Assembly: GCA_045658985.1 (NCBI GenBank)
Contig: JAZOWC010000063.1
Coordinates: forward strand, 1 to 24,895
Length of the DNA: 24,895 bases
Source: RGIG3513 sp045658985
GTDB lineage: Bacteria; Bacillota; Clostridia; Oscillospirales; Butyricicoccaceae
Direction of reading: 5' to 3'
The notes under the pieces were generated by a model. It was given only the letters and a program-made list of their open reading frames with translations. It did no database searches and was not told the origin of the DNA. Position numbers and translations under genes: made by a program. This document shows positions 5,843 to 13,933 of the stretch, in pieces (position 1 is the first letter of the stretch; the number at the start of each line of letters is the position of its first letter).

Positions 5843-8020
5843 GTGCACAAATATACAGAATCCCCCATAACCGAAACTCTGGAAAAGAACTTTATGCCCT
5901 ACGCCATGAGCGTTATCGTATCCCGAGCATTGCCCGAGATAGACGGCTTCAAGCCCTCTCACCGCAAGCTGCTGTACACTATGTACAAGATGGGACTGCT
6001 CACCGGCAACCGCACCAAGTCTGCCAACGTAGTCGGTGCCACCATGAAGCTCAATCCCCACGGCGATGCGGCCATATATGAGACAATGGTGCGTCTTGCG
6101 CGGGGCAACGAGTCGCTGCTGGTACCTTTTGTAGACAGCAAGGGCAACTTCGGCAAGGTATATTCCAGCAATATGGCATACGCCGCCCCCCGATACACCG
6201 AGGTCAAGCTTGACGCCATCTGCTCGGAGATATTTGCCGATATAGACAGCGATACCGTCGATTTTGTGGACAACTACGACGGCTCCATGAAAGAGCCCAC
6301 ACTGCTGCCCACCAACTATCCCAACATACTTGTATCCTCAAATCTGGGTATTGCAGTCGGTATGGCTTGCAATATCTGCGGCTTTGACCTCAACGAGGTA
6401 TGCCGCACCACCATCGGCTACATACGCGACCCGGGATTTGATCTGTTTTCTACTTTGCCTGCACCGGATTTTCCCACCGGCGGCGAGATAATCTATGACC
6501 GTGATCAGCTGGAAAAAATATACTCCACCGGCCGCGGCACGGTTAAGATCCGCAGCAAGTGGAGCTATAACAAGAAAGAAAATATCATTGAGATAACCGA
6601 GATCCCCTATACCACTACCATCGAGGCTATCATCGACAAGATCGCATCCATGGTCAAGTCGGGTTCTGTCAAGGAGATCAACGATATTCGTGACGAGACA
6701 GGTCTGAGCGGTCTCAAGATCGCCATCGATCTCAAGCGCGGTGTAAACCCCGACAAGCTGATGCAGAAGCTTATGAAGAGCACTCCGCTTATGTCTCCTT
6801 ATTCCTGCAACTTCAATATTCTGGTAGGCGGCACACCCCGTGTAATGGGCATCCCGGAAATACTGGACGAGTGGACTGCATGGCGTGTGGAATGCGTCAA
6901 GCGCAAGCTGCACTTTGACCTGACAAAAAAGCAGAGCAGACTGCATCTGCTCAAAGGTCTGAGCAAGATCCTGCTGGATATAGACAAAGCCATCGCCATA
7001 ATCCGCGAAACCGAAGAAGAGGCCGAGGTCGTCCCCAACCTGATGATCGGATTCGGTATAGACGAGGTTCAGGCCGAGTTTATTGCCGAGATCAAGCTGA
7101 GAAACATCAACAAAGCATATATCCTTAAACGCGTAGACGAAACAAGCGCACTCGAAAAAGAGATCAAGCGCATCAAGGGTATACTGGCCGACCGCGGAAA
7201 GGTCCTCGATCTGATAGTTGAAGATCTGGAAAAGATCATCAAAAAGTTCCCCACCACCCGCCGCAGTGAGATAGTATATGAGGTCGAAGCCGAAGCCGAG
7301 GAAACCGAAGAATCCGTAGACGATTACCCTGTCACCGTATTCCTCACCAAAGAAGGCTACTTCAAGAAGATCACCCCTCTCTCTCTGCGAATGGGCGGCG
7401 AGCATAAGTTCAAGGACGGCGACCGTATTTCCCAGACAATAGAGGCATCAAACGCCCGCGAGGTAATATTCTTTACCAACCAATGTCAGGCATACAAGTG
7501 CAAGCTCAATGACTTTACAGATACCAAAGCAAGTGTGCTTGGAGACTTTTTGCCCCAGAAGCTCGGTATGGATGACGGAGAAATCCCCGTATACATGGCA
7601 CTGCCTCAGAAGGACGAGACCAATATGATATTCGTCTTTGAAAACGGCAAGATCGCCAAAGTCCCCATGAGTTCCTACGAAACCAAGTCCAACCGCCGCC
7701 GTTTGACGGGCGCATACAGCGACAAGTCTCCCCTCGTAGCGGCACTACATGCAACACCCGATATTGAGATAGCCCTCTACTCAGGCAACCGCATGCTGCT
7801 CGTCAACACCGCCGTGCTGCAGCCCAAAGCCTCCCGCAGCACACAGGGCGTGTCCGTAATGTCCCTCAAAAAGGGTCACAAGCTGGACAAGGTCGCCCTG
7901 CTCAGCGAATCTGGCATCACCAATCCTCCCCGCTACCGCACCAGAAGTCTGCCTGCAATGGGCGCACTGCTGAAAGAAGAAGATCTCCCCGAAAAACAGC
8001 TTACACTCGAGCAGCTGTAA
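5843..8020 (+). CDS. Type IIA topoisomerase cleavage subunit (ParC/GyrA-like, divergent)
   Basis: A 725-aa protein, the partner of the preceding ATPase subunit. The winged-helix/tower core is clear: YAMSVIVSRALPEIDG at 20-35, NPHGDAAIYETMVRLA at 71-86, and the cleavage tyrosine Tyr118 in APRYTEVKL. A long coiled-coil follows, then a C-terminal domain of about 220 residues with beta-pinwheel-like repeats (for example MIFVFENGKIAKVP). At the serine that contacts fluoroquinolones in GyrA/ParC (Ser83 in E. coli GyrA) this protein has Ala76, while the acidic partner is kept as Glu80. I see no canonical GyrA-box, which favours a decatenase-type enzyme. Start is GTG 5843 with AGGAGG at 5829-5834; that site overlaps the stop of the upstream gene, so translation is probably coupled. 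Confidence 0.9.
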   Translation: MHKYTESPITETLEKNFMPYAMSVIVSRALPEIDGFKPSHRKLLYTMYKMGLLTGNRTKSANVVGATMKLNPHGDAAIYETMVRLARGNESLLVPFVDSKGNFGKVYSSNMAYAAPRYTEVKLDAICSEIFADIDSDTVDFVDNYDGSMKEPTLLPTNYPNILVSSNLGIAVGMACNICGFDLNEVCRTTIGYIRDPGFDLFSTLPAPDFPTGGEIIYDRDQLEKIYSTGRGTVKIRSKWSYNKKENIIEITEIPYTTTIEAIIDKIASMVKSGSVKEINDIRDETGLSGLKIAIDLKRGVNPDKLMQKLMKSTPLMSPYSCNFNILVGGTPRVMGIPEILDEWTAWRVECVKRKLHFDLTKKQSRLHLLKGLSKILLDIDKAIAIIRETEEEAEVVPNLMIGFGIDEVQAEFIAEIKLRNINKAYILKRVDETSALEKEIKRIKGILADRGKVLDLIVEDLEKIIKKFPTTRRSEIVYEVEAEAEETEESVDDYPVTVFLTKEGYFKKITPLSLRMGGEHKFKDGDRISQTIEASNAREVIFFTNQCQAYKCKLNDFTDTKASVLGDFLPQKLGMDDGEIPVYMALPQKDETNMIFVFENGKIAKVPMSSYETKSNRRRLTGAYSDKSPLVAALHATPDIEIALYSGNRMLLVNTAVLQPKASRSTQGVSVMSLKKGHKLDKVALLSESGITNPPRYRTRSLPAMGALLKEEDLPEKQLTLEQL

Positions 8021-8056
8021 AGCATAATAACTTTGCATAACAAGGAGTTAAAAAAC

Positions 8057-9421
8057 ATGAGCACAATAGAAACAAATCTGTCAAAAGGCAGTGTGCCAAA
8101 GCAGCTGATGAAGTTTGCACTGCCCTTTATTATCTCCAACCTCGTGCAGTCTCTGTACAGCGTTGCAGATATGGTCATTGTCGGTCAGTTTGCAGGCAAG
8201 ATCAGCATGTCGGGTGTCAATATCGGCTCGCAGGTAACCATGCTCGTCACCAATCTTGTCATCGGTCTTGCCGCGGGAGCTACGGTACTTATCGGTCAGT
8301 ATCTGGGCGCAGATGACCGCAAGTCCCTCAAAGACACCATAGGCACCCTGCTCACCCTGCTGCTTGTGTCCTCTGTAGCGGTGACTGCCGTTATGGTCTT
8401 TCTGCGTGTGCCTATACTCAATTTGATACAGACCCCCGCCCCCTCATTCAATGAGGCCAAAAGCTATCTGACTGTCACGGCGCTGGGCACGGTATTCATA
8501 TTCATGTACAACGCGCTCAGCGCAATATTGCGAGGAATGGGTGACAGCAAGCGGCCGCTGTACTTTGTCTGTGTCGCCGCAGTGGTCAACGTGGTGCTTG
8601 ATCTTCTGCTTGTTGGTGTGTTTGAGATGGCTGCATTCGGTGCAGGTTTTGCCACCATCATCTCTCAGGCAGTCAGCGTTGTGCTCTGTATCGTATATCT
8701 GCGCAAGCGGAAGTTTATATTCGACTTCAACCTCAGATCCTTCGGCTTTGACAAGGTCAAAACCAAGCTGCTCATCAAGATCGGTCTGCCTATGTCGGCA
8801 CAGAACGTATGTACAAGCATCTCATTTTTGTTTTTGACCACCATCGTCAATATGCTTGACCCCACTGCCACGGCTTCGGCGGCGGTCGGCGCGGTCGGCA
8901 AGCTCAACGGATTCGGCGTTCTTCCCGCTTTTGCAATGAGCAACGCCATCTCGGCAATGAGCGCACAGAACTTTGGCGCAGGTGAGCAGGAGCGAGCTGT
9001 CAAGACTATGAAGATCGGTACTACCATCAGCTTCGGTATATCCTTTGTGGTTTTCCTGCTTGTCAGACTTTTCCCCGCTACCCTGCTCAGACTGTTTGCC
9101 AACGATCCAGAGCTTATTGAGGCAGGTATCGTATATATCAAGTCCTTCAGCTTTGACTATCTGTTTGTTCCTCTTATGTCAGGACTCAACGGTCTGTTTA
9201 TTGGCTCAGGCCATACTACCTTCTCCCTGATCAACGGCATGACCAGCGCTATACTGGTGCGTATCCCCACCTGCTACCTGTTTGGTGTGGCACTGGATAT
9301 GGGTCTGTCCGGCGTAGGTTTGGGCGCGCCCTGTGCATCGCTGGTGGCTTTTGTGATCGGACTTATATACTATCTGTCCGGCAAATGGAAGGTAAACCGC
9401 ATAATTCAGCACAAAAACTGA
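8057..9421 (+). CDS. MATE-family multidrug/cation antiporter
   Basis: A 454-aa, very hydrophobic protein with about 12 membrane segments in two homologous halves. MATE signatures are present: LPFIISNLVQSLYSVADMVIVG near residue 18, ARGAT-like repeats such as NLVIGLAAGATVLIGQYLGA, and in the second half AVGAVGKLNGFGVLPAFAMSNAISAMSAQNFGAG. These pumps export organic cations or metabolites in exchange for Na+ or H+. ATG 8057 follows AAGGAG by about 9 bases; an upstream in-frame TTG at 8033 has no good ribosome binding site. It starts 36 bases after the topoisomerase A subunit with no terminator between them, so it may be co-transcribed. The substrate is unknown. Confidence 0.9.
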   Translation: MSTIETNLSKGSVPKQLMKFALPFIISNLVQSLYSVADMVIVGQFAGKISMSGVNIGSQVTMLVTNLVIGLAAGATVLIGQYLGADDRKSLKDTIGTLLTLLLVSSVAVTAVMVFLRVPILNLIQTPAPSFNEAKSYLTVTALGTVFIFMYNALSAILRGMGDSKRPLYFVCVAAVVNVVLDLLLVGVFEMAAFGAGFATIISQAVSVVLCIVYLRKRKFIFDFNLRSFGFDKVKTKLLIKIGLPMSAQNVCTSISFLFLTTIVNMLDPTATASAAVGAVGKLNGFGVLPAFAMSNAISAMSAQNFGAGEQERAVKTMKIGTTISFGISFVVFLLVRLFPATLLRLFANDPELIEAGIVYIKSFSFDYLFVPLMSGLNGLFIGSGHTTFSLINGMTSAILVRIPTCYLFGVALDMGLSGVGLGAPCASLVAFVIGLIYYLSGKWKVNRIIQHKN

Positions 9422-9462
9422 GTATTGCCCCCTGCCGGCAAGTCATAAAGTTCATTAAACCA

Positions 9463-9491
9463 TTGACTTTGGGCGGCAAAAGTGTTACAGT
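9463..9491 (+). promoter_or_regulatory. Promoter of the acyl-CoA synthetase gene
   Basis: TTGACT (9463-9468), 17 bases, TACAGT (9486-9491), followed by T6. The gap after the MATE gene has no clear terminator, but this promoter makes the next gene an independent unit. Confidence 0.65.
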
Positions 9492-9517
9492 TTTTTATTA
9501 AGCAATCCATTAATTAC

Positions 9518-9534
9518 ACGGGTACTTGACCCGT
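9518..9534 (+). promoter_or_regulatory. Leader hairpin abutting the ribosome binding site
   Basis: ACGGGT (9518-9523) pairs with ACCCGT (9529-9534) around ACTTG, and the AAGGAG ribosome binding site begins two bases later at 9536. It may only set the position of the site or mildly affect translation; the 6-bp stem could also be chance. Confidence 0.3.
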
Positions 9535-9547
9535 CAAGGAGCAAATC

Positions 9548-11185
9548 ATGGTTATTACAGATTTTCTTGAGCGCAACGCAAGACTGTACGGCAGCGATAT
9601 AGCACTGGTAGAGCTCAATCCCAGTGCAGAGCGCGACAGCGCCGCTACATGGCGTGAGGCTCAGCTTATTGAAGCAGCAAATCCCGGCGCACCCTACCGC
9701 CGCGAACTCAACTGGGCGGATTTTGACCGCCGAGCAAACCGTTTTGCAAACCTGCTGCTCAGCCGCGGCCTGAAGCGCGGCACCAAGGTAGCTATCCTGA
9801 TGATGAACTGTCTGGAATGGCTGCCCATATATTTCGGTATTCTCAAGGCCGGCTGTATAGCCGTGCCCATGAACTTCCGCTATTCCTCCGACGAGATCAA
9901 GTACTGCCTCGATCTTGCCGACGTTGAGGTTCTGGTTTTTGGTCCCGAGTTTATCGAGCGTATGAATGCCATCCATACCGATCTCACCGATCTGCGCATG
10001 ATGTTCTTTGTAGGACGCAACGGTCCCGATTATACCGAGGACTGCATCCAGCTGATGGGATTTTGTTCTCCCGATGCGCCTCCCGTTGCGCTCGAGGAGG
10101 ATGACTATGCGGCTATTTATTTTTCGTCCGGCACTACCGGCTTCCCCAAAGCCATCCTGCACAACCACCGCGCTCTGCTGTCCTCCTGCCGCACCGAGCA
10201 GAACCATCATTCGCAGCAGCGTGAAGACGTATTCCTCTGTATTCCTCCCCTGTACCACACCGGTGCGAAAATGCACTGGTTCGGCTCTCTGCTTTCGGGC
10301 AGCAAGGCTGTTTTGCTCCGCGGCGTAAAGCCCGAGTGGATATGCCGCGCCATCACAGAGGAAAAATGTACCATCGTATGGCTGCTGGTGCCCTGGGCTC
10401 AGGAGATGCTGGATGCTATCGAATCAGGTCAGCTGAATCTTGACAGCTACTATCTGGATCAGTGGCGTCTGATGCATATCGGCGCTCAGCCTGTTCCTCC
10501 CAGCCTCATCCGCCGCTGGATGAAGATCTTCCCCCATCATCAGTACGACACCAACTACGGTCTCAGCGAGTCCATCGGCCCCGGATGTGTCCATCTGGGC
10601 GTGGAAAATCCCCACAAGGTCGGCGCTATCGGAAAGCCCGGATATCTGTGGGAGGCCAAGATCGTGGACGAAAAAGGCAATCAGGTTCCCGACGGAGAGG
10701 TTGGCGAGCTGATCGTTCGCGGCCCCGGCGTTATGCTCTGCTACTACAAGAATCCCGACGCTACATCAGAATCCATCCGTGACGGCTGGCTCTACACCGG
10801 TGATATGGGCCGCGTAGACGAGGACGGATTCATCTATCTGGTCGACCGCAAGAAGGACGTTATTATTTCGGGCGGTGAGAACCTCTATCCCGTACAGATA
10901 GAAGACTTCCTGCGCAGACACGACAAGATCAAGGACGTAGCGGTCATCGGTCTGCCCGATGCACGACTGGGCGAGATAGCAGGCGCTATCATCGAGCTTA
11001 AAGAAGGCTGCAGTGCTACCGAGGACGAGATCAATGCATTCTGCAAAGAACTCCCCCGCTACAAGCGCCCCAAGAAGATCATCTTTGACAAAGTACCCAG
11101 AAATCCCACCGGCAAGATCGAAAAACCCGTCCTGCGCAACCGCTACTGCGGCAGCAGGCTGGTTGAAAGCCAGACCACCAACTGA
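9548..11185 (+). CDS. AMP-forming acyl-CoA synthetase (class I adenylate-forming enzyme)
   Basis: A 545-aa enzyme of the FadD/medium- and long-chain acyl-CoA ligase type, activating a carboxylic acid with ATP through an acyl-AMP and then forming the CoA thioester. Signatures in order: the P-loop YFSSGTTGFPKAI near 190-203, YGLSES at about 340, YTGDMGRVDEDGF from 416 with DRKKD and SGGENLYPVQIED after it, and a C-terminal PRNPTGKIEK carrying the catalytic lysine. The N-terminus has a 30-residue insertion (about 28-58) before the usual start of the fold. ATG 9548 follows AAGGAG. It lies directly upstream of the T-box operon but has its own promoter and does not share the leader. The acid cannot be told from sequence: fatty, branched-chain or aryl acids are all possible. 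Confidence 0.88.
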   Translation: MVITDFLERNARLYGSDIALVELNPSAERDSAATWREAQLIEAANPGAPYRRELNWADFDRRANRFANLLLSRGLKRGTKVAILMMNCLEWLPIYFGILKAGCIAVPMNFRYSSDEIKYCLDLADVEVLVFGPEFIERMNAIHTDLTDLRMMFFVGRNGPDYTEDCIQLMGFCSPDAPPVALEEDDYAAIYFSSGTTGFPKAILHNHRALLSSCRTEQNHHSQQREDVFLCIPPLYHTGAKMHWFGSLLSGSKAVLLRGVKPEWICRAITEEKCTIVWLLVPWAQEMLDAIESGQLNLDSYYLDQWRLMHIGAQPVPPSLIRRWMKIFPHHQYDTNYGLSESIGPGCVHLGVENPHKVGAIGKPGYLWEAKIVDEKGNQVPDGEVGELIVRGPGVMLCYYKNPDATSESIRDGWLYTGDMGRVDEDGFIYLVDRKKDVIISGGENLYPVQIEDFLRRHDKIKDVAVIGLPDARLGEIAGAIIELKEGCSATEDEINAFCKELPRYKRPKKIIFDKVPRNPTGKIEKPVLRNRYCGSRLVESQTTN

Positions 11186-11246
11186 TACGGGTATGATTTT
11201 CCACCTCTGATACCGCTGTATTTGTATGTTTTTTTGCAAATAACAG

Positions 11247-11275
11247 TTGACTCTGTATGGCAGAAGTGGTAAAAT
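11247..11275 (+). promoter_or_regulatory. Promoter of the T-box ior-paaK operon
   Basis: TTGACT (11247-11252), 17 bases, TAAAAT (11270-11275). Transcription would start near 11282, giving a leader of about 295 bases that holds the whole T-box riboswitch. Confidence 0.8.
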
Positions 11276-11281
11276 ATTTGT

Positions 11282-11548
11282 ATTATTAATATGTAACGCG
11301 ATGACGGAACCAAGTAAGCTATCAATCGTTCTTTTCAGAGATCTGTCGGTTGCTGCGAGACAGAATGAGCGGGATAGACGAATTCCTTCCTGAGCGGCCT
11401 GCCGAAAAATACAGTAAGCAGTGACGGGTGCGCCCGATACAGCGTAAGGGATATGTTAGTATCCCATAAGGCCGCATTTGCGGTAAACTGAGGTGGTACC
11501 ACGGGAACTCTCGTCCTCTGCATACTATGCGGAGGACGTTTTCTTTTT
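11282..11548 (+). promoter_or_regulatory. T-box riboswitch, specifier UUC (Phe)
   Basis: A full T-box leader. Stem I has the k-turn GA motif (ATGA 11301-11304 / TGAG 11391-11394) and a lower helix GGAA 11306-11309 / TTCC 11387-11390. The specifier loop carries the loop-E strand AGTA (11313-11316) opposite GAA (11380-11382), closed above by CTATC 11319-11323 / GATAG 11373-11377. The three bases after GAA are TTC (11383-11385), the phenylalanine codon. The apical hairpin CTGTC-GGTTGCTGCGA-GACAG is typical of stem I tips. A stem III hairpin is at 11448-11465. The T-box AGGTGGTACCACG is at 11491-11503; its TGGT bulge would pair with an ACCA tRNA end, as in tRNA-Phe. The antiterminator shares CGTCCTC with the terminator. 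Known mechanism: uncharged cognate tRNA stabilises the antiterminator. One atypical point is C rather than a purine after the specifier. Confidence 0.93.
11512..11548 (+). terminator. Regulated terminator of the T-box leader
   Basis: CGTCCTCTGCAT (11512-11523) pairs with ATGCGGAGGACG (11527-11538) around a 3-base loop, with one G-U pair, followed by TTTTCTTTTT. Its 5' arm is the same CGTCCTC needed for the antiterminator, so the two folds exclude each other. Confidence 0.92.
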
Positions 11549-11577
11549 ACCCCTACACACAAAGGAGATGCAAAAAT

Positions 11578-13314
11578 ATGAAACAACTTATGTTGGGCAA
11601 CGAGGCTGTTGCCAGAGGACTTTATGAGGGCGGATGCAGCGTGATATCCAGTTATCCCGGCACTCCCAGCACCGAGATAACCGAAGCAGCCGCCAAAAAT
11701 TATGACGAGATCTATACAGAGTGGGCCCCCAACGAGAAGGTCGCCATGGAGGTGGCATTCGGCGCATCTCTGGCAGGCAAGCGCAGCTTCTGCGCCATGA
11801 AGCACGTTGGTCTCAATGTTGCGGCCGACCCCCTGTTTACAGTTTCTTATACCGGTGTCAACGCAGGTATGGTCATAGCAGTTGCAGATGACGCAGGTAT
11901 GCACTCCTCTCAGAACGAGCAGGATTCCCGTCATCATGCAATTGCTGCCAAGCTGCCCATGCTTGAGCCTGCCGACAGCGCAGAAGCTCTCGAATATGCC
12001 AAACTGGCATTTGAACTCAGTGAGGAGTTTGACACCCCCGTTATGCTCAAGATGTGCACACGTATCGCTCACTCCCAGAGTGTTGTCGAGACCGGCGAGC
12101 GCACAGAGGCTCCCGCAAAGCCCTACGAGAAGAATATCGGCAAGTACGTTATGATGCCAGGCAACGCCAAGCGCCGCCACCCTATCGTTGAAGAGCGTAC
12201 CCGCAAGCTGGTAGAATATGCCGACACAAGCTCCATCAACCGTGTTGAGATGGGTGGTACCGCTCTGGGTATTATCACCTCCTCCACCTCCTATCAGTAC
12301 GTCAAAGAGGTATTCGGTGACAGCGTCAGCGTACTTAAGCTTGGTATGGTCAATCCCCTGCCCGAAAAGCTGATTTTGGATTTTGCCTCCAAGGTTGAAA
12401 AACTCGCCGTTGTTGAAGAACTTGATCCCATCATTGAGAACCACTGCAAGCAGCTTGGTCTGACTGTAGTCGGCAAGGAAACTCTCCCCATCTGTGATGA
12501 GTTCTCCCAGAATCTTATTGCAGGCAAGCTGGGCGGTGTGTCCCACAGCGGCACCGCACTCAACGAGGTCATTCCTCCCCGTCCTCCCGTTATGTGTGCA
12601 GGCTGCCCCCATCGCGGTCTGTTCTATATCCTCAGCAAGAACAAATGCACCGTTCTCGGTGACATCGGCTGCTACACTCTGGGTGCAGTAGCTCCCCTCT
12701 CCGCTATGGAGATGACCCTGTGCATGGGTGCATCCATCTCAGCTATCCACGGCTTTAACAAGGCTCTGGGCAAAGAGGCCGAGGGCAAGACCGTAGCTGT
12801 AATCGGCGACTCCACATTCATGCATTCAGGTATGACAGGTCTTGCAAACATTGCATACAACGGCTCCAACTCCACTGTTATCATTCTCGACAACTCCATC
12901 ACCGGTATGACCGGTCATCAGCACAATCCCACTACCGGCTACAATATCAAAGGTGATCCCGCAGGCAAGATAGATCTCGAAACACTCTGCAAAGCAATGG
13001 GCTTTAACCGCGTACGCGTTGTGGATCCCTATGATCTGGCTCAGTGCGACGCCGCCATCAAAGAAGAACTTGCCGCAGAGGAACCCAGCGTCATTATTTC
13101 CCGCCGTCCCTGCGCACTGCTCAAGACCGTCAAGCACAAGCCCGCTCTCACTGTTGACGCCGACAAGTGCAAGAGCTGCAAGATGTGCATGAAGATCGGC
13201 TGCCCCGCCATCAGCATGTCCGGCGGCAAGGCCACCATCGACGCCACACTGTGCGTCGGCTGCGGCGTATGCGAGCAGCTGTGCAAGTTTGATGCTCTCA
13301 AAGCAGGAAAGTAA
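11578..13314 (+). CDS. iorA: Indolepyruvate ferredoxin oxidoreductase, alpha subunit
   Basis: A 578-aa protein with the full IorA order. An N-terminal pyruvate:ferredoxin-oxidoreductase-type domain has SSYPGTPSTEI near 24-34. A thiamine diphosphate domain follows (CAGCPHRG, GDIGC at 361-365, GDS from 410 with the downstream LDN). The C-terminal ferredoxin domain has two 4Fe-4S motifs: Cys531/534/537/542 and Cys559/562/565/569. With IorB it interconverts aryl-pyruvates (indolepyruvate, phenylpyruvate, 4-hydroxyphenylpyruvate) and aryl-acetyl-CoA plus CO2, passing electrons to or from ferredoxin. ATG 11578 follows AAAGGAG by 10 bases; an upstream in-frame ATG at 11527 lies inside the terminator hairpin and is rejected. 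It is the first gene after the Phe T-box, which implies expression under amino acid shortage, so the reductive carboxylation direction is the likely one here. Confidence 0.95.
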   Translation: MKQLMLGNEAVARGLYEGGCSVISSYPGTPSTEITEAAAKNYDEIYTEWAPNEKVAMEVAFGASLAGKRSFCAMKHVGLNVAADPLFTVSYTGVNAGMVIAVADDAGMHSSQNEQDSRHHAIAAKLPMLEPADSAEALEYAKLAFELSEEFDTPVMLKMCTRIAHSQSVVETGERTEAPAKPYEKNIGKYVMMPGNAKRRHPIVEERTRKLVEYADTSSINRVEMGGTALGIITSSTSYQYVKEVFGDSVSVLKLGMVNPLPEKLILDFASKVEKLAVVEELDPIIENHCKQLGLTVVGKETLPICDEFSQNLIAGKLGGVSHSGTALNEVIPPRPPVMCAGCPHRGLFYILSKNKCTVLGDIGCYTLGAVAPLSAMEMTLCMGASISAIHGFNKALGKEAEGKTVAVIGDSTFMHSGMTGLANIAYNGSNSTVIILDNSITGMTGHQHNPTTGYNIKGDPAGKIDLETLCKAMGFNRVRVVDPYDLAQCDAAIKEELAAEEPSVIISRRPCALLKTVKHKPALTVDADKCKSCKMCMKIGCPAISMSGGKATIDATLCVGCGVCEQLCKFDALKAGK

Positions 13315-13325
13315 GGAGAAAAGCC

Positions 13326-13898
13326 ATGGAAACTAAGAATATTATGATCGTAGGCGTAGGCGGACAGGGTTCGCTTCTGGCAAGCAAGCTGCTCGGCCGT
13401 CTTATGCTCTCCAAAGGTTATGACATCAAGGTCAGCGAGGTCCACGGTATGAGCCAGCGCGGCGGCAGCGTAGTTACCTACGTCCGCTACGGCGACAAGG
13501 TCTACTCCCCCATCATCGACAAGGGTGAGGCTGATTTTATCATCTCCTTTGAGCAGCTTGAAGCTGCCCGTTGGACAGAATACCTCAAAAAGAACGGCAA
13601 GATAATCACCAATCTCCAGCAGATCAATCCTATGCCCGTCATTACAGGCGCCGCCGTATACCCCGAAAATCTCGTTGGCAAGATGCAGGATGCAGGCATC
13701 GACGTGGATGCTTTTGATGCGCTGGCTCTGGCAACCCAGGCAGGTTCTTCCAAGGCTGTCAATATAGTTCTGATGGGCCGCCTGTCCAAGTACTTTGATA
13801 TTGCTGAGGAAGAATGGATGACCGCTATCGAGCAGAGCGTTCCCGCAAAGTTCCTTGAACTCAACAAGCAGGCTTTCCTGCTGGGACGCAACGCATAA
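13326..13898 (+). CDS. iorB: Indolepyruvate ferredoxin oxidoreductase, beta subunit
   Basis: A 190-aa protein matching the gamma-type domain of 2-oxoacid:ferredoxin oxidoreductases. It opens with MIVGVGGQGSLLASKLLG, then SEVHGMSQRGGSVVTYVRYG, the two conserved glycine-rich blocks of IorB. It completes the heterodimeric enzyme with IorA; the thiamine diphosphate and Fe-S clusters sit on IorA. The gap to iorA is 11 bases and holds AAGGAG, so the subunits are made together. Length is normal for the family. Confidence 0.95.
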   Translation: METKNIMIVGVGGQGSLLASKLLGRLMLSKGYDIKVSEVHGMSQRGGSVVTYVRYGDKVYSPIIDKGEADFIISFEQLEAARWTEYLKKNGKIITNLQQINPMPVITGAAVYPENLVGKMQDAGIDVDAFDALALATQAGSSKAVNIVLMGRLSKYFDIAEEEWMTAIEQSVPAKFLELNKQAFLLGRNA

Positions 13899-13933
13899 GC
13901 TACAACCGTCAATCGAAAGAAGGATACGTTATT

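Noticed and set aside
6338..7405. A 355-codon minus-strand open frame
   Set aside because: Antisense to the ParC/GyrA-like gene, with no recognisable domain or start signal.
9425..9442. Possible terminator after the MATE gene (TTGCC...GGCAA)
   Set aside because: The stem is only 5 bp with no T-tract, too weak to call.
11383..11386. Reading the T-box specifier as Trp or Tyr
   Set aside because: No UGG or UAC lies opposite the AGUA strand, and the TGGT bulge predicts a tRNA with A before CCA, which argues against bacterial tRNA-Trp.
11527..11577. Longer start for iorA at ATG 11527
   Set aside because: That ATG lies in the terminator hairpin of the T-box, has no ribosome binding site, and adds residues not seen at the start of IorA proteins.
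11335..12612. A 425-codon minus-strand open frame
   Set aside because: It lies antisense to iorA and the T-box leader. Its composition is that of a reverse-frame shadow, and it would read through the structured leader.
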